This document shows, piece by piece, positions 57,448 through 64,000 of a DNA stretch of 64,000 bases. This stretch comes from Brevibacillus invocatus (GTDB taxonomy: Bacteria > Bacillota > Bacilli > Brevibacillales > Brevibacillaceae), in assembly GCF_003710915.1 (NCBI RefSeq), contig NZ_RHHR01000015.1:62001-126000 (forward strand), read 5' to 3'. Position numbers and translations under genes: made by a program. The notes under the pieces were generated by a model, which worked only from the letters and a program-made list of their open reading frames with translations, was not told the DNA's origin and made no database searches. Positions within the stretch are counted from its first letter, which is position 1, and every line of letters starts with the position of its first letter.

Positions 57448-58512
57448 ATGAAAGCGAAGTTTTTGGCACGATGCAAGCTGGCGGCGGCAGGACTTCTCGC
57501 GATCGTAGCAACGGGATGCTCGCTGCTTCCCACTGACAAGGAGCGTGTAGTGGAACCGACCGAGCCATCTCTGTCTCCGGTTATTGAAGTGTCGGAGGAT
57601 TACTATGGAAGTATTCTGCCCTACAAACCCAACCAGACACGGGGAATGTTAAGTGAGAATAAATTCCGGATTGATTTCAGCCATCTTGAGCTGGGCATGA
57701 TGGAATTTGCCAGGGATACCTACCCGACGTCCTCCTTTTTGTTCCAGGAAGGACAACAGATCCAGAAAGAGCAGGTACGTGCATGGATTGCCGAAGAAAA
57801 GGCAGGGGCTGCGACCGGACAGCGTAAAACGGGCTTGCTCGTTCACGTCATGGAGCACAATTACCTGAACAAGGAAACACAGCAGCTCGCCGGAATGGCA
57901 TTGGGCCTATCTCTGTCGCCTGTGTATCAAGATGCTACAGGCCAGGAAAAACGGTACACAGTACAAGAGCTGCAGGAACGAGGTCAGCAATTAGCCACCA
58001 AGATTGTTCAATCGGTTCGGGGAAAAAATCTGCAGGTACCGCTCCTGATCATGCTGTACCAGGTGCCTGATGTCAGTTCATCGCTGGTTCCAGGGAACTT
58101 TATTATGTCCGGAACCGTGAATGCGAATGAATCGGCAATCTCAAAATGGCAGGCGATCGAAGAAGAGTTTTTCCTTTTTCCTAGCCCTGAAGTTGCAAGC
58201 AAATATGCCCAACAATCCCTGCAATACGACAAGTTCATGAGGGAGTCCCAGTCTTTTTTCCGGGATTTTATCGGTATGACTGGCGTCGGGCGTTTTATGG
58301 GCGGAAACCTCACAGAATTGACCATAACGGCTACAGCTGAATACGATTCTCGTACAGAGGTTCTGCAGTTTACCCAATTTGCTGCGAATAACATCGACCA
58401 GCTTTTTGACAAAAGCGTGCATGTCAATATGTATGTACAAGCGATGAACAAGCCGCTCGCGGTCTATATTCGTCCTGTAAAAGGTGAACCTTACATGCAT
58501 ATTTATCGATAA
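57448..58512 (+). CDS. camS: CamS-family lipoprotein (YerH, sex-pheromone precursor homologue)
   Basis: A 354-aa lipoprotein with lipobox ATGC (Cys24). The mature part matches CamS/YerH: SEDYYGSILPYKPNQTRGML, then LELGMMEFARDTYPTSSFLFQEGQ and an NYLNKETQQLAGMALGLSLSPVY segment. In staphylococci and enterococci the signal peptide of such proteins yields a mating pheromone; the cellular role of the mature lipoprotein is unknown. ATG 57448 follows AAGGAG. Position after ligA and before gat genes is conserved in Bacilli. Confidence 0.92.
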   Translation: MKAKFLARCKLAAAGLLAIVATGCSLLPTDKERVVEPTEPSLSPVIEVSEDYYGSILPYKPNQTRGMLSENKFRIDFSHLELGMMEFARDTYPTSSFLFQEGQQIQKEQVRAWIAEEKAGAATGQRKTGLLVHVMEHNYLNKETQQLAGMALGLSLSPVYQDATGQEKRYTVQELQERGQQLATKIVQSVRGKNLQVPLLIMLYQVPDVSSSLVPGNFIMSGTVNANESAISKWQAIEEEFFLFPSPEVASKYAQQSLQYDKFMRESQSFFRDFIGMTGVGRFMGGNLTELTITATAEYDSRTEVLQFTQFAANNIDQLFDKSVHVNMYVQAMNKPLAVYIRPVKGEPYMHIYR

Positions 58513-58524
58513 TTAGATGGTAAA

Positions 58525-58570
58525 GGCTCGTAATGGGCGCTCTCGAAGCGTGTCCGTAACGAGTCTTTTT
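58525..58570 (+). terminator. Terminator of pcrA-ligA-camS region
   Basis: GGCTCGT (58525-58531) pairs with ACGAGTC (58559-58565) with one G-U pair, an inner CGCT/AGCG stem, then TTTTTT. Confidence 0.8.
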
Positions 58571-58572
58571 TC

Positions 58573-58620
58573 TTGCACAAAACCGTTCATTATGTGCAAT
58601 CTTTGAACATATGTGTGCAA
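58573..58620. promoter_or_regulatory. Upstream activating site (TGTGCAA repeats) for pruA
   Basis: TTGCACA (58573-58579) and TGTGCAA (58593-58599) form a perfect inverted repeat, and a third TGTGCAA lies at 58614-58620, 21 bp on, about two helical turns. It is 100-130 bp upstream of the sigma-54-type promoter, the normal place for a RocR-like enhancer-binding activator. Binding is inferred. Confidence 0.5.
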
Positions 58621-58697
58621 GTCATTCCCTTATTCCGGTTTGTTGTTTTGAGGTGAAATAGTAAACACTAGCGGGGTAGGGAGACGTATGTAATGGA

Positions 58698-58715
58698 TTG
58701 GTACGATCATTGCAT
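58698..58715 (+). promoter_or_regulatory. Sigma-54 (SigL) -24/-12 promoter of pruA
   Basis: TTGGTACGATCATTGCAT: GG at 58700-58701 and GC at 58712-58713 are separated by exactly 10 nt, as sigma-54 requires, and the match to TGGCAC-N5-TTGCA is broken at one base. The rocABC and rocDEF operons of B. subtilis are SigL-dependent, in agreement. Confidence 0.65.
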
Positions 58716-58764
58716 ATGTATGTGGATGAATGGGTATGGAAGAAATTGATAAGGAGGCGTCATC

Positions 58765-60312
58765 ATGCAAGTAGAATTTAAAAACGAGGCGTTTACCAAT
58801 TTTGGCTTGCCGGAAAACAAAAAAGCATTTGAGCAAGCACTGGCAAAAGTGGAGAGTGAACTAGGAAGAGAGTACGACCTGATCATTGGCGGGGAGCGTA
58901 TCTCGACCGAAAGGAAATCCCGCTCCATCAACCCTTCTCATACAAATCAAGTGGTGGGAATCGTTTCCCAGGCAGACCAGGAGTTGGCTGAAAAGGCCAT
59001 GCAAACAGCAGCGAAAACGTTTGAAACCTGGAAAAAGGTGCCTGGCACCGATCGCTCCCGCTATCTGTATAAAGCGGCTGCTATTCTGCGTCGCCGCAAG
59101 CATGAATTCTCGGCATGGCTGGTAAAAGAGGCAGGAAAAAGCTGGAATGAGGCAGATGCGGATACGGCTGAAGCGATTGACTTTATGGAGTATTACGCTC
59201 GTCAAATGGATAAGCTGTCCCAGCGTCATGAATTGCCGCGAATTCCGGATGAAGACAACGAGCTGTACTACGTTCCACTGGGTGTAGGTGTCGTGATTCC
59301 GCCTTGGAACTTCCCATTGGCGATCATGGTAGGGATGACAACAGCTGCCCTTGTAGCAGGAAATACCGTTGTTTTGAAACCAGCATCCACTACACCGGTC
59401 ATCGCTGCAAAATTCATGGAGATTTTGGAAGATGCAGGCGTACCGGCAGGCGTTGTCAACTTCGTGCCAGGCTCCGGCAGCGAGATCGGTGACTATCTGG
59501 TCGAACATACATTGACTCGTTTCATCAGCTTTACGGGTTCCCGCGATGTGGGACTTCGTATCAATGAGCTGGCAGCCAAGCATCGTCCTGGCCAAAAATG
59601 GATGAAGCGTCTCGTCGCTGAAATGGGCGGCAAGGATTCCATCGTAGTAGACAGCGAGTGCGATATTGAATTGGCTGCTCAATCGATCGTCGCTTCCGCG
59701 TTTGGCTTCTCTGGTCAAAAATGCTCGGCATGCTCACGTGCAATCGTGCATCAGGACGTGTACGATCAGGTGTTGAATCGCGTAGTCGAACTGACCAAGC
59801 AGCTCACTGTGGGAGATATCGCATCGAACGAATTCTACACCGGTCCGGTAGTGGACGACAAAGCGTTCAATAAAATTCTCGAATACATCGAGATCGGGAA
59901 AAAAGAAGGCAAGCTGATGGCTGGCGGAGAGAAAGGGCCAGAAGGAGGATATTTCATCCTACCGACTGTCTTTGCAGATGTAGATCCACAAGCGCGAATC
60001 ATGCAGGAAGAAATCTTTGGACCTGTGGTGGCTTTCTCCAAGGCAAAAGACTTTGATCATGCGATGGAGATCGCGAATAATACCGAGTACGGCTTGACTG
60101 GTTCTGTGATCAGCCGCAATCGTGAGCATCTGGAGCGTGCGCGTGAAGAATTCCACGTAGGAAATCTGTACTTCAACCGCAAGTGTACAGGAGCTTTGGT
60201 AGGTGTCCATCCGTTTGGAGGCTTTAACATGTCTGGTACTGACTCCAAAGCTGGCGGACCTGACTATCTGCTGCTCTTCACGCAAGCCAAATTGGTTTCG
60301 GAAAAAATGTAA
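58765..60312 (+). CDS. pruA: Delta-1-pyrroline-5-carboxylate dehydrogenase
   Basis: A 515-aa aldehyde dehydrogenase oxidising glutamate-5-semialdehyde (from proline, arginine or ornithine) to glutamate with NAD. It closely follows B. subtilis RocA along its length ([55 protein letters not shown]). Catalytic Cys320 is in [13 protein letters not shown] and the general base Glu286 in [11 protein letters not shown] 58765 follows AAGGAGG. Single-gene unit with its own sigma-54-type promoter and a downstream terminator; the regulator and other roc genes are not in the window. Confidence 0.95.
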   Translation: MQVEFKNEAFTNFGLPENKKAFEQALAKVESELGREYDLIIGGERISTERKSRSINPSHTNQVVGIVSQADQELAEKAMQTAAKTFETWKKVPGTDRSRYLYKAAAILRRRKHEFSAWLVKEAGKSWNEADADTAEAIDFMEYYARQMDKLSQRHELPRIPDEDNELYYVPLGVGVVIPPWNFPLAIMVGMTTAALVAGNTVVLKPASTTPVIAAKFMEILEDAGVPAGVVNFVPGSGSEIGDYLVEHTLTRFISFTGSRDVGLRINELAAKHRPGQKWMKRLVAEMGGKDSIVVDSECDIELAAQSIVASAFGFSGQKCSACSRAIVHQDVYDQVLNRVVELTKQLTVGDIASNEFYTGPVVDDKAFNKILEYIEIGKKEGKLMAGGEKGPEGGYFILPTVFADVDPQARIMQEEIFGPVVAFSKAKDFDHAMEIANNTEYGLTGSVISRNREHLERAREEFHVGNLYFNRKCTGALVGVHPFGGFNMSGTDSKAGGPDYLLLFTQAKLVSEKM

Positions 60313-60330
60313 TTTCGATTCAGGTATGAG

Positions 60331-60359
60331 AGCTGCCTCTGCAAAGGGGTGGCTTTTTC
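60331..60359 (+). terminator. Terminator of pruA
   Basis: AGCTGCC-T-CT and AG-GGGTGGCT pair across GCAA and are followed by TTTTT. Confidence 0.7.
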
Positions 60360-60360
60360 G

Positions 60361-60469
60361 TTGTACTATCGGAAAGTTTAAGTGCGCTAAAGCGCTAAAA
60401 AGATTAGCGGAAGATAGTATAAGTGCAACTAAGGCTCCGCCAAAAGCTTGGCGTAGCCAAGTATTCTAA
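60361..60469. repeat. 109-bp structured repeat, copy A
   Basis: Identical to copy B at 61634-61742 except for one base (GTATTCT here, GTTTTCT there). It contains GCGCTAAAGCGC, an outer ACTATC/GATAGT pairing, and a right-end hairpin GGCT-C-CGCCAA (60433-60443) with TTGGCG-T-AGCC (60448-60458), and ends in TTCTAA. The two copies are direct repeats bracketing the GGDEF gene. The hairpin-rich ends without an open frame suggest a non-autonomous element, perhaps IS200/IS605-derived. Confidence 0.85.
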
Positions 60470-60483
60470 TGTCTGGTGAATGA

Positions 60484-60507
60484 TTTTTTGGCAGCAGTGC
60501 CAAAAAT
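60484..60507. terminator. Bidirectional terminator 3' of GGDEF gene
   Basis: TTTTTGGCA (60485-60493), GCAG loop, TGCCAAAAA (60498-60506). A-runs and T-runs on both sides let it act in either direction. Confidence 0.8.
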
Positions 60508-60549
60508 AGTGGCAGTAGGCGGAGAGGCAGCGGAGAAATTTTTGTTGAA

Positions 60550-61497
60550 TCATTCGTTCGGAAACCTGTAAAACTGATTACGCCCCGTTTCTTTAGCTAG
60601 ATAAAGTGCTTCGTCTGCACGGTTCAAGAGTTCATCCACTGTAGTAGCGTTTAGCGGATACAGGGCAATCCCAATACTGGAGGTCACGGTAAAGGTTGCG
60701 TCTTGCACCTGCCAGGGCTCCTCAATGGCTTTCAAAATGCGGGCTGCAACCTCCTCTGCTTGAGTTGGGTGCTGCACATGGCGAATGACGACGACGAACT
60801 CGTCTCCACCAAGCCGGGATACTGTATCTTCGTCTCGTACACAGGCTTGCAGACGTTCCGCCAGCATTTGCAGGAAGGCATCGCCTGTGGCGTGACCCCA
60901 GGTGTCGTTGATTTGTTTGAAGTAATCACAGTCTAGAAAGAGAACGGCGACCATCTCATCATCGTCTTTGGTTTCGTGCAAAGCGCGCTCCAACTGGAGT
61001 TCAAGCAGGCGGCGATTGGGCAGCCCTGTCAGGACATCGTGGTAAGCCATGAATTCCAGCTTTGCTTCCAATTGCTTGCGCTCGGTAATATCGCGAGTGA
61101 CGGCAAACACGTGCGTGCAAACCCCGTCGGTATTAATGACAGGAGTAAGAATGGACTCGCCAATGATGTCGTCTTCGTTCGTTTGATGCACGGGGTTTCG
61201 GCTTGTAACGGCTTTCTCGTACATGTGCACGAGCGCTGCTGCTTTTTCTGCGGGATAAACATCTTCGAATCGCTTGCCGTAGGCGGTTTTGTCCAACTGA
61301 GCGTATCGCATGGCTGAAGGATTCATCAAGACATAGCGGAACTGGTACTCTCCCTCGGACACCTCTTCGACCGACATGAGGAAAAGCATGTCCGATATAT
61401 GTTCAAATAAGTCAGACAAAATGTCCCCGTATTGATTGATCAGAGTGGTGATGTTCCGCTTCCCGATCTCATTGGCTCCGAAGTTCATCATACTCAT
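60550..61497 (-). CDS. PAS-GGDEF diguanylate cyclase
   Basis: A 315-aa cytosolic protein. A PAS domain covers about 25-140 (MLFLMSVEEV, YVLMNPSAMRYAQLDK, TDGVCTHVFAVTRDITERKQLE with its PAC end). The GGDEF domain follows: DVLTGLPNRRLL, DCDYFKQINDTWGHATGD, and an intact active site RLGGDEFVV (GGDEF at 230-234). An RxxD inhibitory site (RDED, 221-224) lies exactly five residues before GGDEF, implying feedback inhibition by c-di-GMP. No membrane span. ATG 61497 follows GGGAG. The gene is bracketed by two 109-bp repeats and may have come in as a unit. Confidence 0.93.
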   Translation of the reverse strand: MSMMNFGANEIGKRNITTLINQYGDILSDLFEHISDMLFLMSVEEVSEGEYQFRYVLMNPSAMRYAQLDKTAYGKRFEDVYPAEKAAALVHMYEKAVTSRNPVHQTNEDDIIGESILTPVINTDGVCTHVFAVTRDITERKQLEAKLEFMAYHDVLTGLPNRRLLELQLERALHETKDDDEMVAVLFLDCDYFKQINDTWGHATGDAFLQMLAERLQACVRDEDTVSRLGGDEFVVVIRHVQHPTQAEEVAARILKAIEEPWQVQDATFTVTSSIGIALYPLNATTVDELLNRADEALYLAKETGRNQFYRFPNE

Positions 61498-61633
61498 AGC
61501 TGATTATCTCCCAAGTTAGGCTTAATCTCTTTATTATAGTACACACAGCTAGGGAATGAAATGATCCAGGATGATGGAGAGCAGGCTTTACTGGAAGCAA
61601 CCGGAAGTGGTAAAGTGGGTTTATCCAATTTTT

Positions 61634-61742
61634 TTGTACTATCGGAAAGTTTAAGTGCGCTAAAGCGCTAAAAAGATTAGCGGAAGATAGTATAAGTGCA
61701 ACTAAGGCTCCGCCAAAAGCTTGGCGTAGCCAAGTTTTCTAA
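61634..61742. repeat. 109-bp structured repeat, copy B
   Basis: Second copy of the element at 60361-60469, same orientation, 108 of 109 bases identical by eye. It fills most of the gap between the GGDEF gene start and psd. A right-end-only fragment occurs at 36349-36385. Confidence 0.85.
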
Positions 61743-61816
61743 ACGTGTAAGAATTTATCATCCATACAAATGCCTCGATCGAGGTTTGTTTTCGAAGAAT
61801 ATCAAGGAGTTGTCTT

Positions 61817-62662
61817 ATGCGAAAAAAGCTACTGCCAGGTCTGATTCATCGTTTGCCTCAAAATGCGATGTCACGGACGATGGGAAAAATTACCGCGACA
61901 AAATTTAGCCGTCTGGCGATTCAACGATATATTCGGCACTACCAGATTGATGCTTCCATCGTGGAAAAACCAGTGAAGGAATACAAAACACTCAAGGAGT
62001 TCTTTACCCGCCGTCTGAAGTCGGGTGCTCGTCCGATTGCCGAGGGAGCGGATGTGGTAGTCAGTCCTGTGGACGGAACCATTTCCCAGCTCGGGGATAT
62101 TTGTGAAGGCACACTGATTCAGGCCAAGGGCAAAGGGTACAGTGTCGAAGAGCTCTTGGGGGGCTGCGCCCATGAGGCAGAGCGCTATTACGGAGGCAAG
62201 TTTATCACGATCTATCTGAGTCCGCGTGACTATCACCGGATTCACATGCCTGTAACCGGGAATCTGATGGGGTACAGCTATCTTCCAGGCAGACTGTATC
62301 CGGTCAATCAACTGGGCGTAGAGCATGTGGATCGCCTGTTTGCCCGCAATGAGCGTCTCGTAACCTACATCCACACGGAGAATCAGGGAGAAGTGGCGCT
62401 GATTAAGGTAGGGGCTCTTTTTGTCGGCAGCGTAAAGGTCGTCTACAACACCGCGACGACCAACGTGAAGAAAGCAAGACAAATGGAGGGGCCGATTGAC
62501 GGAACGCCGGTATATGAAAAAGGAGATGAGGTGGGCTGGTTTGAATTCGGCTCCACTGTGATCCTGCTCTTTGAATCCGGTCAGCTGGAATGGGCATCAG
62601 GTGTGGAGACAGGTGCTTCCCTGCTGATGGGCCAAAAATTGGCGACCATCCCGATCAAGTAA
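61817..62662 (+). CDS. psd: Phosphatidylserine decarboxylase proenzyme
   Basis: A 281-aa membrane-associated pyruvoyl enzyme producing phosphatidylethanolamine. Self-cleavage occurs at Gly245-Ser246 in FEFGSTVILLF, making a large beta chain and a small pyruvoyl alpha chain. The charge-relay Asp is in SPVDGTI and the His in SPRDYHRIHMPV. KEFFTRRLKSGARP near the N-terminus is also typical. ATG 61817 follows AAGGAG. pssA is not adjacent in the window. Confidence 0.95.
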   Translation: MRKKLLPGLIHRLPQNAMSRTMGKITATKFSRLAIQRYIRHYQIDASIVEKPVKEYKTLKEFFTRRLKSGARPIAEGADVVVSPVDGTISQLGDICEGTLIQAKGKGYSVEELLGGCAHEAERYYGGKFITIYLSPRDYHRIHMPVTGNLMGYSYLPGRLYPVNQLGVEHVDRLFARNERLVTYIHTENQGEVALIKVGALFVGSVKVVYNTATTNVKKARQMEGPIDGTPVYEKGDEVGWFEFGSTVILLFESGQLEWASGVETGASLLMGQKLATIPIK

Positions 62663-62682
62663 AAATGGACTGGCAAAGACCT

Positions 62683-62714
62683 AAGCCTAAGATCCTCGGA
62701 CTTGGGCTTTTTTT
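62683..62714 (+). terminator. Terminator of psd
   Basis: AAGCC-T-AAG (62683-62691) pairs with CTT-G-GGCTT (62701-62709), followed by TTTTT. Confidence 0.75.
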
Positions 62715-62736
62715 AATGGTATGTTAATCCAGCCGT

Positions 62737-62927
62737 AGTGGTGGGCAGGAAACAGGAGAAAACGCTCCAGCTTCTTGGGCTACCCGCACAGGAGATGCAC
62801 TGCCCGACTCCGTGAAAAAAACGAAACCGCGTCCAAACACGCTTAAGAGCGTGTTTCGTTTTTTTCACTCCGTCTCGGTAGGTAGCCCAAAGATCTTCGC
62901 TTATTTCTCCTGTTTCCTGTGGACAGC
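62737..62927. repeat. Fold-back repeat, copy 2a
   Basis: AGTGGTGGGCAGGAAACAGG at the left is mirrored by TTTCTCCTGTTTCCTG (62904-62919) at the right, and GTGAAAAAAACGAAAC by GTTTCGTTTTTTTCAC at the centre, so almost the whole element can fold on itself. The apex AAACACGCT-TAAG-AGCGTGTTT plus T-run would also terminate transcription. The left arm is the same as in copy 1. Confidence 0.75.
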
Positions 62928-63019
62928 TTTGTTTATTCCCGTCTTTTTCAAGAGCGTGTGAAATACCATCTACGAAGCTGAACTTGAACAAGGTTTAAGC
63001 TTAGAACAAGCACCCAAGC

Positions 63020-63238
63020 TGGTGAGAGAAAAAAGAAGAAAAAAGCGAAAGTCTTTGGGATTCCTACCGAAGCGGAATGAAAAAAGAGAAACCTGCCTTT
63101 AGCGTCCACCCATGAGATCCATCCTGAACCGGCTGCTTTGGACGCGGGTTTCCCTTTTTTCATGGAGCTGGGCAGGAATACCCCCAGCAGGAATCCCAAG
63201 AACTTGGAGCGTTTTCTTCTTTTTTCTCTCCTCCACCA
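63020..63238. repeat. Fold-back repeat, copy 2b
   Basis: TGGTGAGAGAAAAAAGAAG (63020) and TTGGGATTCCTACC at the left mirror GGAATCCCAA (63190-63199) and CTTCTTTTTTCTCTCC at the right. The central arms are ATGAAAAAAG/GAAACC and GGTTTC/CTTTTTTCAT. Its right arm is the same as that of copy 1, so copy 1 combines the left arm of 2a with the right arm of 2b. No coding capacity is apparent. Confidence 0.7.
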
Positions 63239-63377
63239 CAGCGCGGTCGATAACCAAAAGGGTCTAAAGTTCTATTCCACTAAAGCGATAATGGTCAAAA
63301 GCGTGAGAAAAACGAAGGCTTTGCCAGTAGCCCTGTCGACATGCCGAGTTTTTCTATGCAGGATGGGGGAGGGGAAA

Positions 63378-63407
63378 TTGACTCAACCAGCCTCTTTCAA
63401 GTAAGAT
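63378..63407 (+). promoter_or_regulatory. Probable promoter of gatCA
   Basis: TTGACT (63378-63383), 18-bp spacer, TAAGAT (63402-63407), 34 nt before the gatC start. It separates gatCA from psd and the repeats. The stretch 63239-63377 shows no gene. Confidence 0.55.
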
Positions 63408-63441
63408 CAAAGTTATGTGATACGATTCGGAGGTGGAAAAC

Positions 63442-63732
63442 ATGAGTGCCATTACTCGCAAGGAAGTGGAGCACGTAGCCAATCTGGCTCGCTTGCAATT
63501 AACCGAAGAAGAGGCGGAGCGTTACACGAAGGATTTGAACGCCATTCTTGATTTTGCCGCCAAACTGAATGAGCTGGATACGTCCAGCGTTCAACCGACC
63601 AGCCATGCGACGGATGTGAAAAACGTCATGCGTGAAGACGTGAATCGTCCATCCTTGCCGATCGCGGAAGTACTGAAAAACGCACCTGATCACGAAGACG
63701 GGCAATTCAAGGTGCCTGCCGTGTTCGAATAA
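63442..63732 (+). CDS. gatC: Asp-tRNA(Asn)/Glu-tRNA(Gln) amidotransferase subunit C
   Basis: A 96-aa subunit that holds GatA and GatB together in the amidotransferase that corrects misacylated Glu-tRNA(Gln) and Asp-tRNA(Asn). The pattern [47 protein letters not shown] and VMREDV is diagnostic. ATG 63442 follows CGGAGGTGG; an in-frame ATG nine bases earlier overlaps that site. gatA follows after 33 nt. Confidence 0.97.
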   Translation: MSAITRKEVEHVANLARLQLTEEEAERYTKDLNAILDFAAKLNELDTSSVQPTSHATDVKNVMREDVNRPSLPIAEVLKNAPDHEDGQFKVPAVFE

Positions 63733-63765
63733 TTCGACTGGAGAAAGAGAAGGGAGGAACTTACT

Positions 63766-64000
63766 GTGTCGCTGTTTGACAAGCGATTGTCGGAGATACA
63801 TAGCGCCTTGCGCGCGAAGGAGTTGTCCGTTACCGATCTGGTACAAGCCTCTGTAGCCAGCATCAAGGAACATGATGGAGAAATCAAATCGGTTCTGGAA
63901 GTGGATGAGGAGGGTGCCCTTGCCCATGCCCGCAAGCTGGACGAGCAGCTAGCCGGGGGAGAAGAGCTGGGGCTGTTGTTCGGTCTGCCAGCGGGAGTGA
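63766..64000 (+). CDS. gatA: Asp-tRNA(Asn)/Glu-tRNA(Gln) amidotransferase subunit A (partial)
   Basis: GTG 63766, with AGGGAGG eight nt upstream, opens a frame that runs off the window after 78 codons. The N-terminus (SLFDKRLSEIHSALRAKELSVTDLV, then LLFGLPAGV as in the GxPxxxKD region) matches GatA, the amidase-signature subunit releasing ammonia from glutamine. The catalytic Ser-Ser-Lys triad lies beyond the window. Confidence 0.93.
   Translation, partial: MSLFDKRLSEIHSALRAKELSVTDLVQASVASIKEHDGEIKSVLEVDEEGALAHARKLDEQLAGGEELGLLFGLPAGV

Noticed and set aside
60203-60469. Frame running from pruA into the 109-bp repeat
   Set aside because: Begins out of frame inside pruA and ends in the non-coding repeat.
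60361-61742. Two direct repeats considered as a CRISPR array or att sites
   Set aside because: Only two copies 1.2 kb apart, no spacers, no cas genes and no integrase; the hairpin-rich unit fits a dispersed repeat better.

Overview
The window looks like a chromosomal segment of a spore-forming Paenibacillaceae bacterium, most likely Brevibacillus or a close relative. The evidence is a Bacillus-type purine operon order (purC-S-Q-L-F-M-N, then purH-D), a spoVIF-type sporulation gene with a textbook sigma-K promoter, Gram-positive lipoprotein signals, strong Shine-Dalgarno sequences with frequent GTG/TTG starts, and the conserved neighbourhood yerA-yerB-yerC-pcrB-pcrA-ligA-camS(yerH)-gatCA. The backbone matches my memory of the B. 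subtilis pur-yer-pcr-lig-gat region, with several accessory blocks inserted. No rRNA, tRNA, CRISPR array, phage or transposase gene was found.

Layout. 1-866: partial iron-containing alcohol dehydrogenase (minus). 1-8.2 kb: purCSQLFMN with tight overlaps. 8.2-10.7 kb: an island that splits the purine genes (Cdd1-like HhH protein, DinB protein, WYL regulator, spoVIF). 10.8-13.8 kb: purHD with its own promoter, nearly identical to the purC promoter. 13.8-16.7 kb: membrane protein, MarR-MFS pair, DUF2892 protein and a 44-aa membrane protein. 16.9-18.65 kb: yerA-like adenine deaminase gene interrupted by one in-frame TGA. 18.8-27.2 kb: branched-chain amino acid uptake (livKHMGF) with a foldable leader, then a MocR regulator and the azlCD exporter. 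27.6-33.6 kb: IclR regulator divergent from a polyamine/AEP-type ABC transporter (binding protein interrupted by one in-frame TAG) plus an M20 peptidase. 33.7-39.9 kb: aldo/keto reductase, an atypical IMP dehydrogenase, a GNAT protein, small membrane proteins and an OmpR-type two-component system. 40.1-42.2 kb: yerB, yerC, pcrB. 42.3-50.6 kb: an AraC-type response regulator, YesM-type kinase and sugar-binding protein upstream of mglBAC. 50.7-52 kb: repeat remnant, decayed DMT gene, vanW-like gene. 52.1-58.5 kb: pcrA, ligA, a beta-propeller lipoprotein, camS. 58.5-60.3 kb: pruA/rocA behind a sigma-54-type promoter with upstream inverted repeats. 60.3-61.8 kb: a PAS-GGDEF cyclase between two near-identical 109-bp repeats. 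61.8-64 kb: psd, fold-back repeats, gatC and the start of gatA.

How the parts fit. The pur genes run PRPP to IMP except the steps of purE, purK and purB, which are not here; the IMPDH would take IMP to XMP and the YerA homologue would salvage adenine. liv and azl handle import and export of branched-chain amino acids. pcrA, ligA and gatCA are housekeeping genes. The most unusual points are single in-frame stop codons in otherwise intact genes (18329, 28962, and codon 2 at 37721), the Tritrichomonas-like IMPDH, two families of non-coding repeats, and a possible structured leader before livK. Product names rest on motif recognition and remembered family sequences; no search was run.
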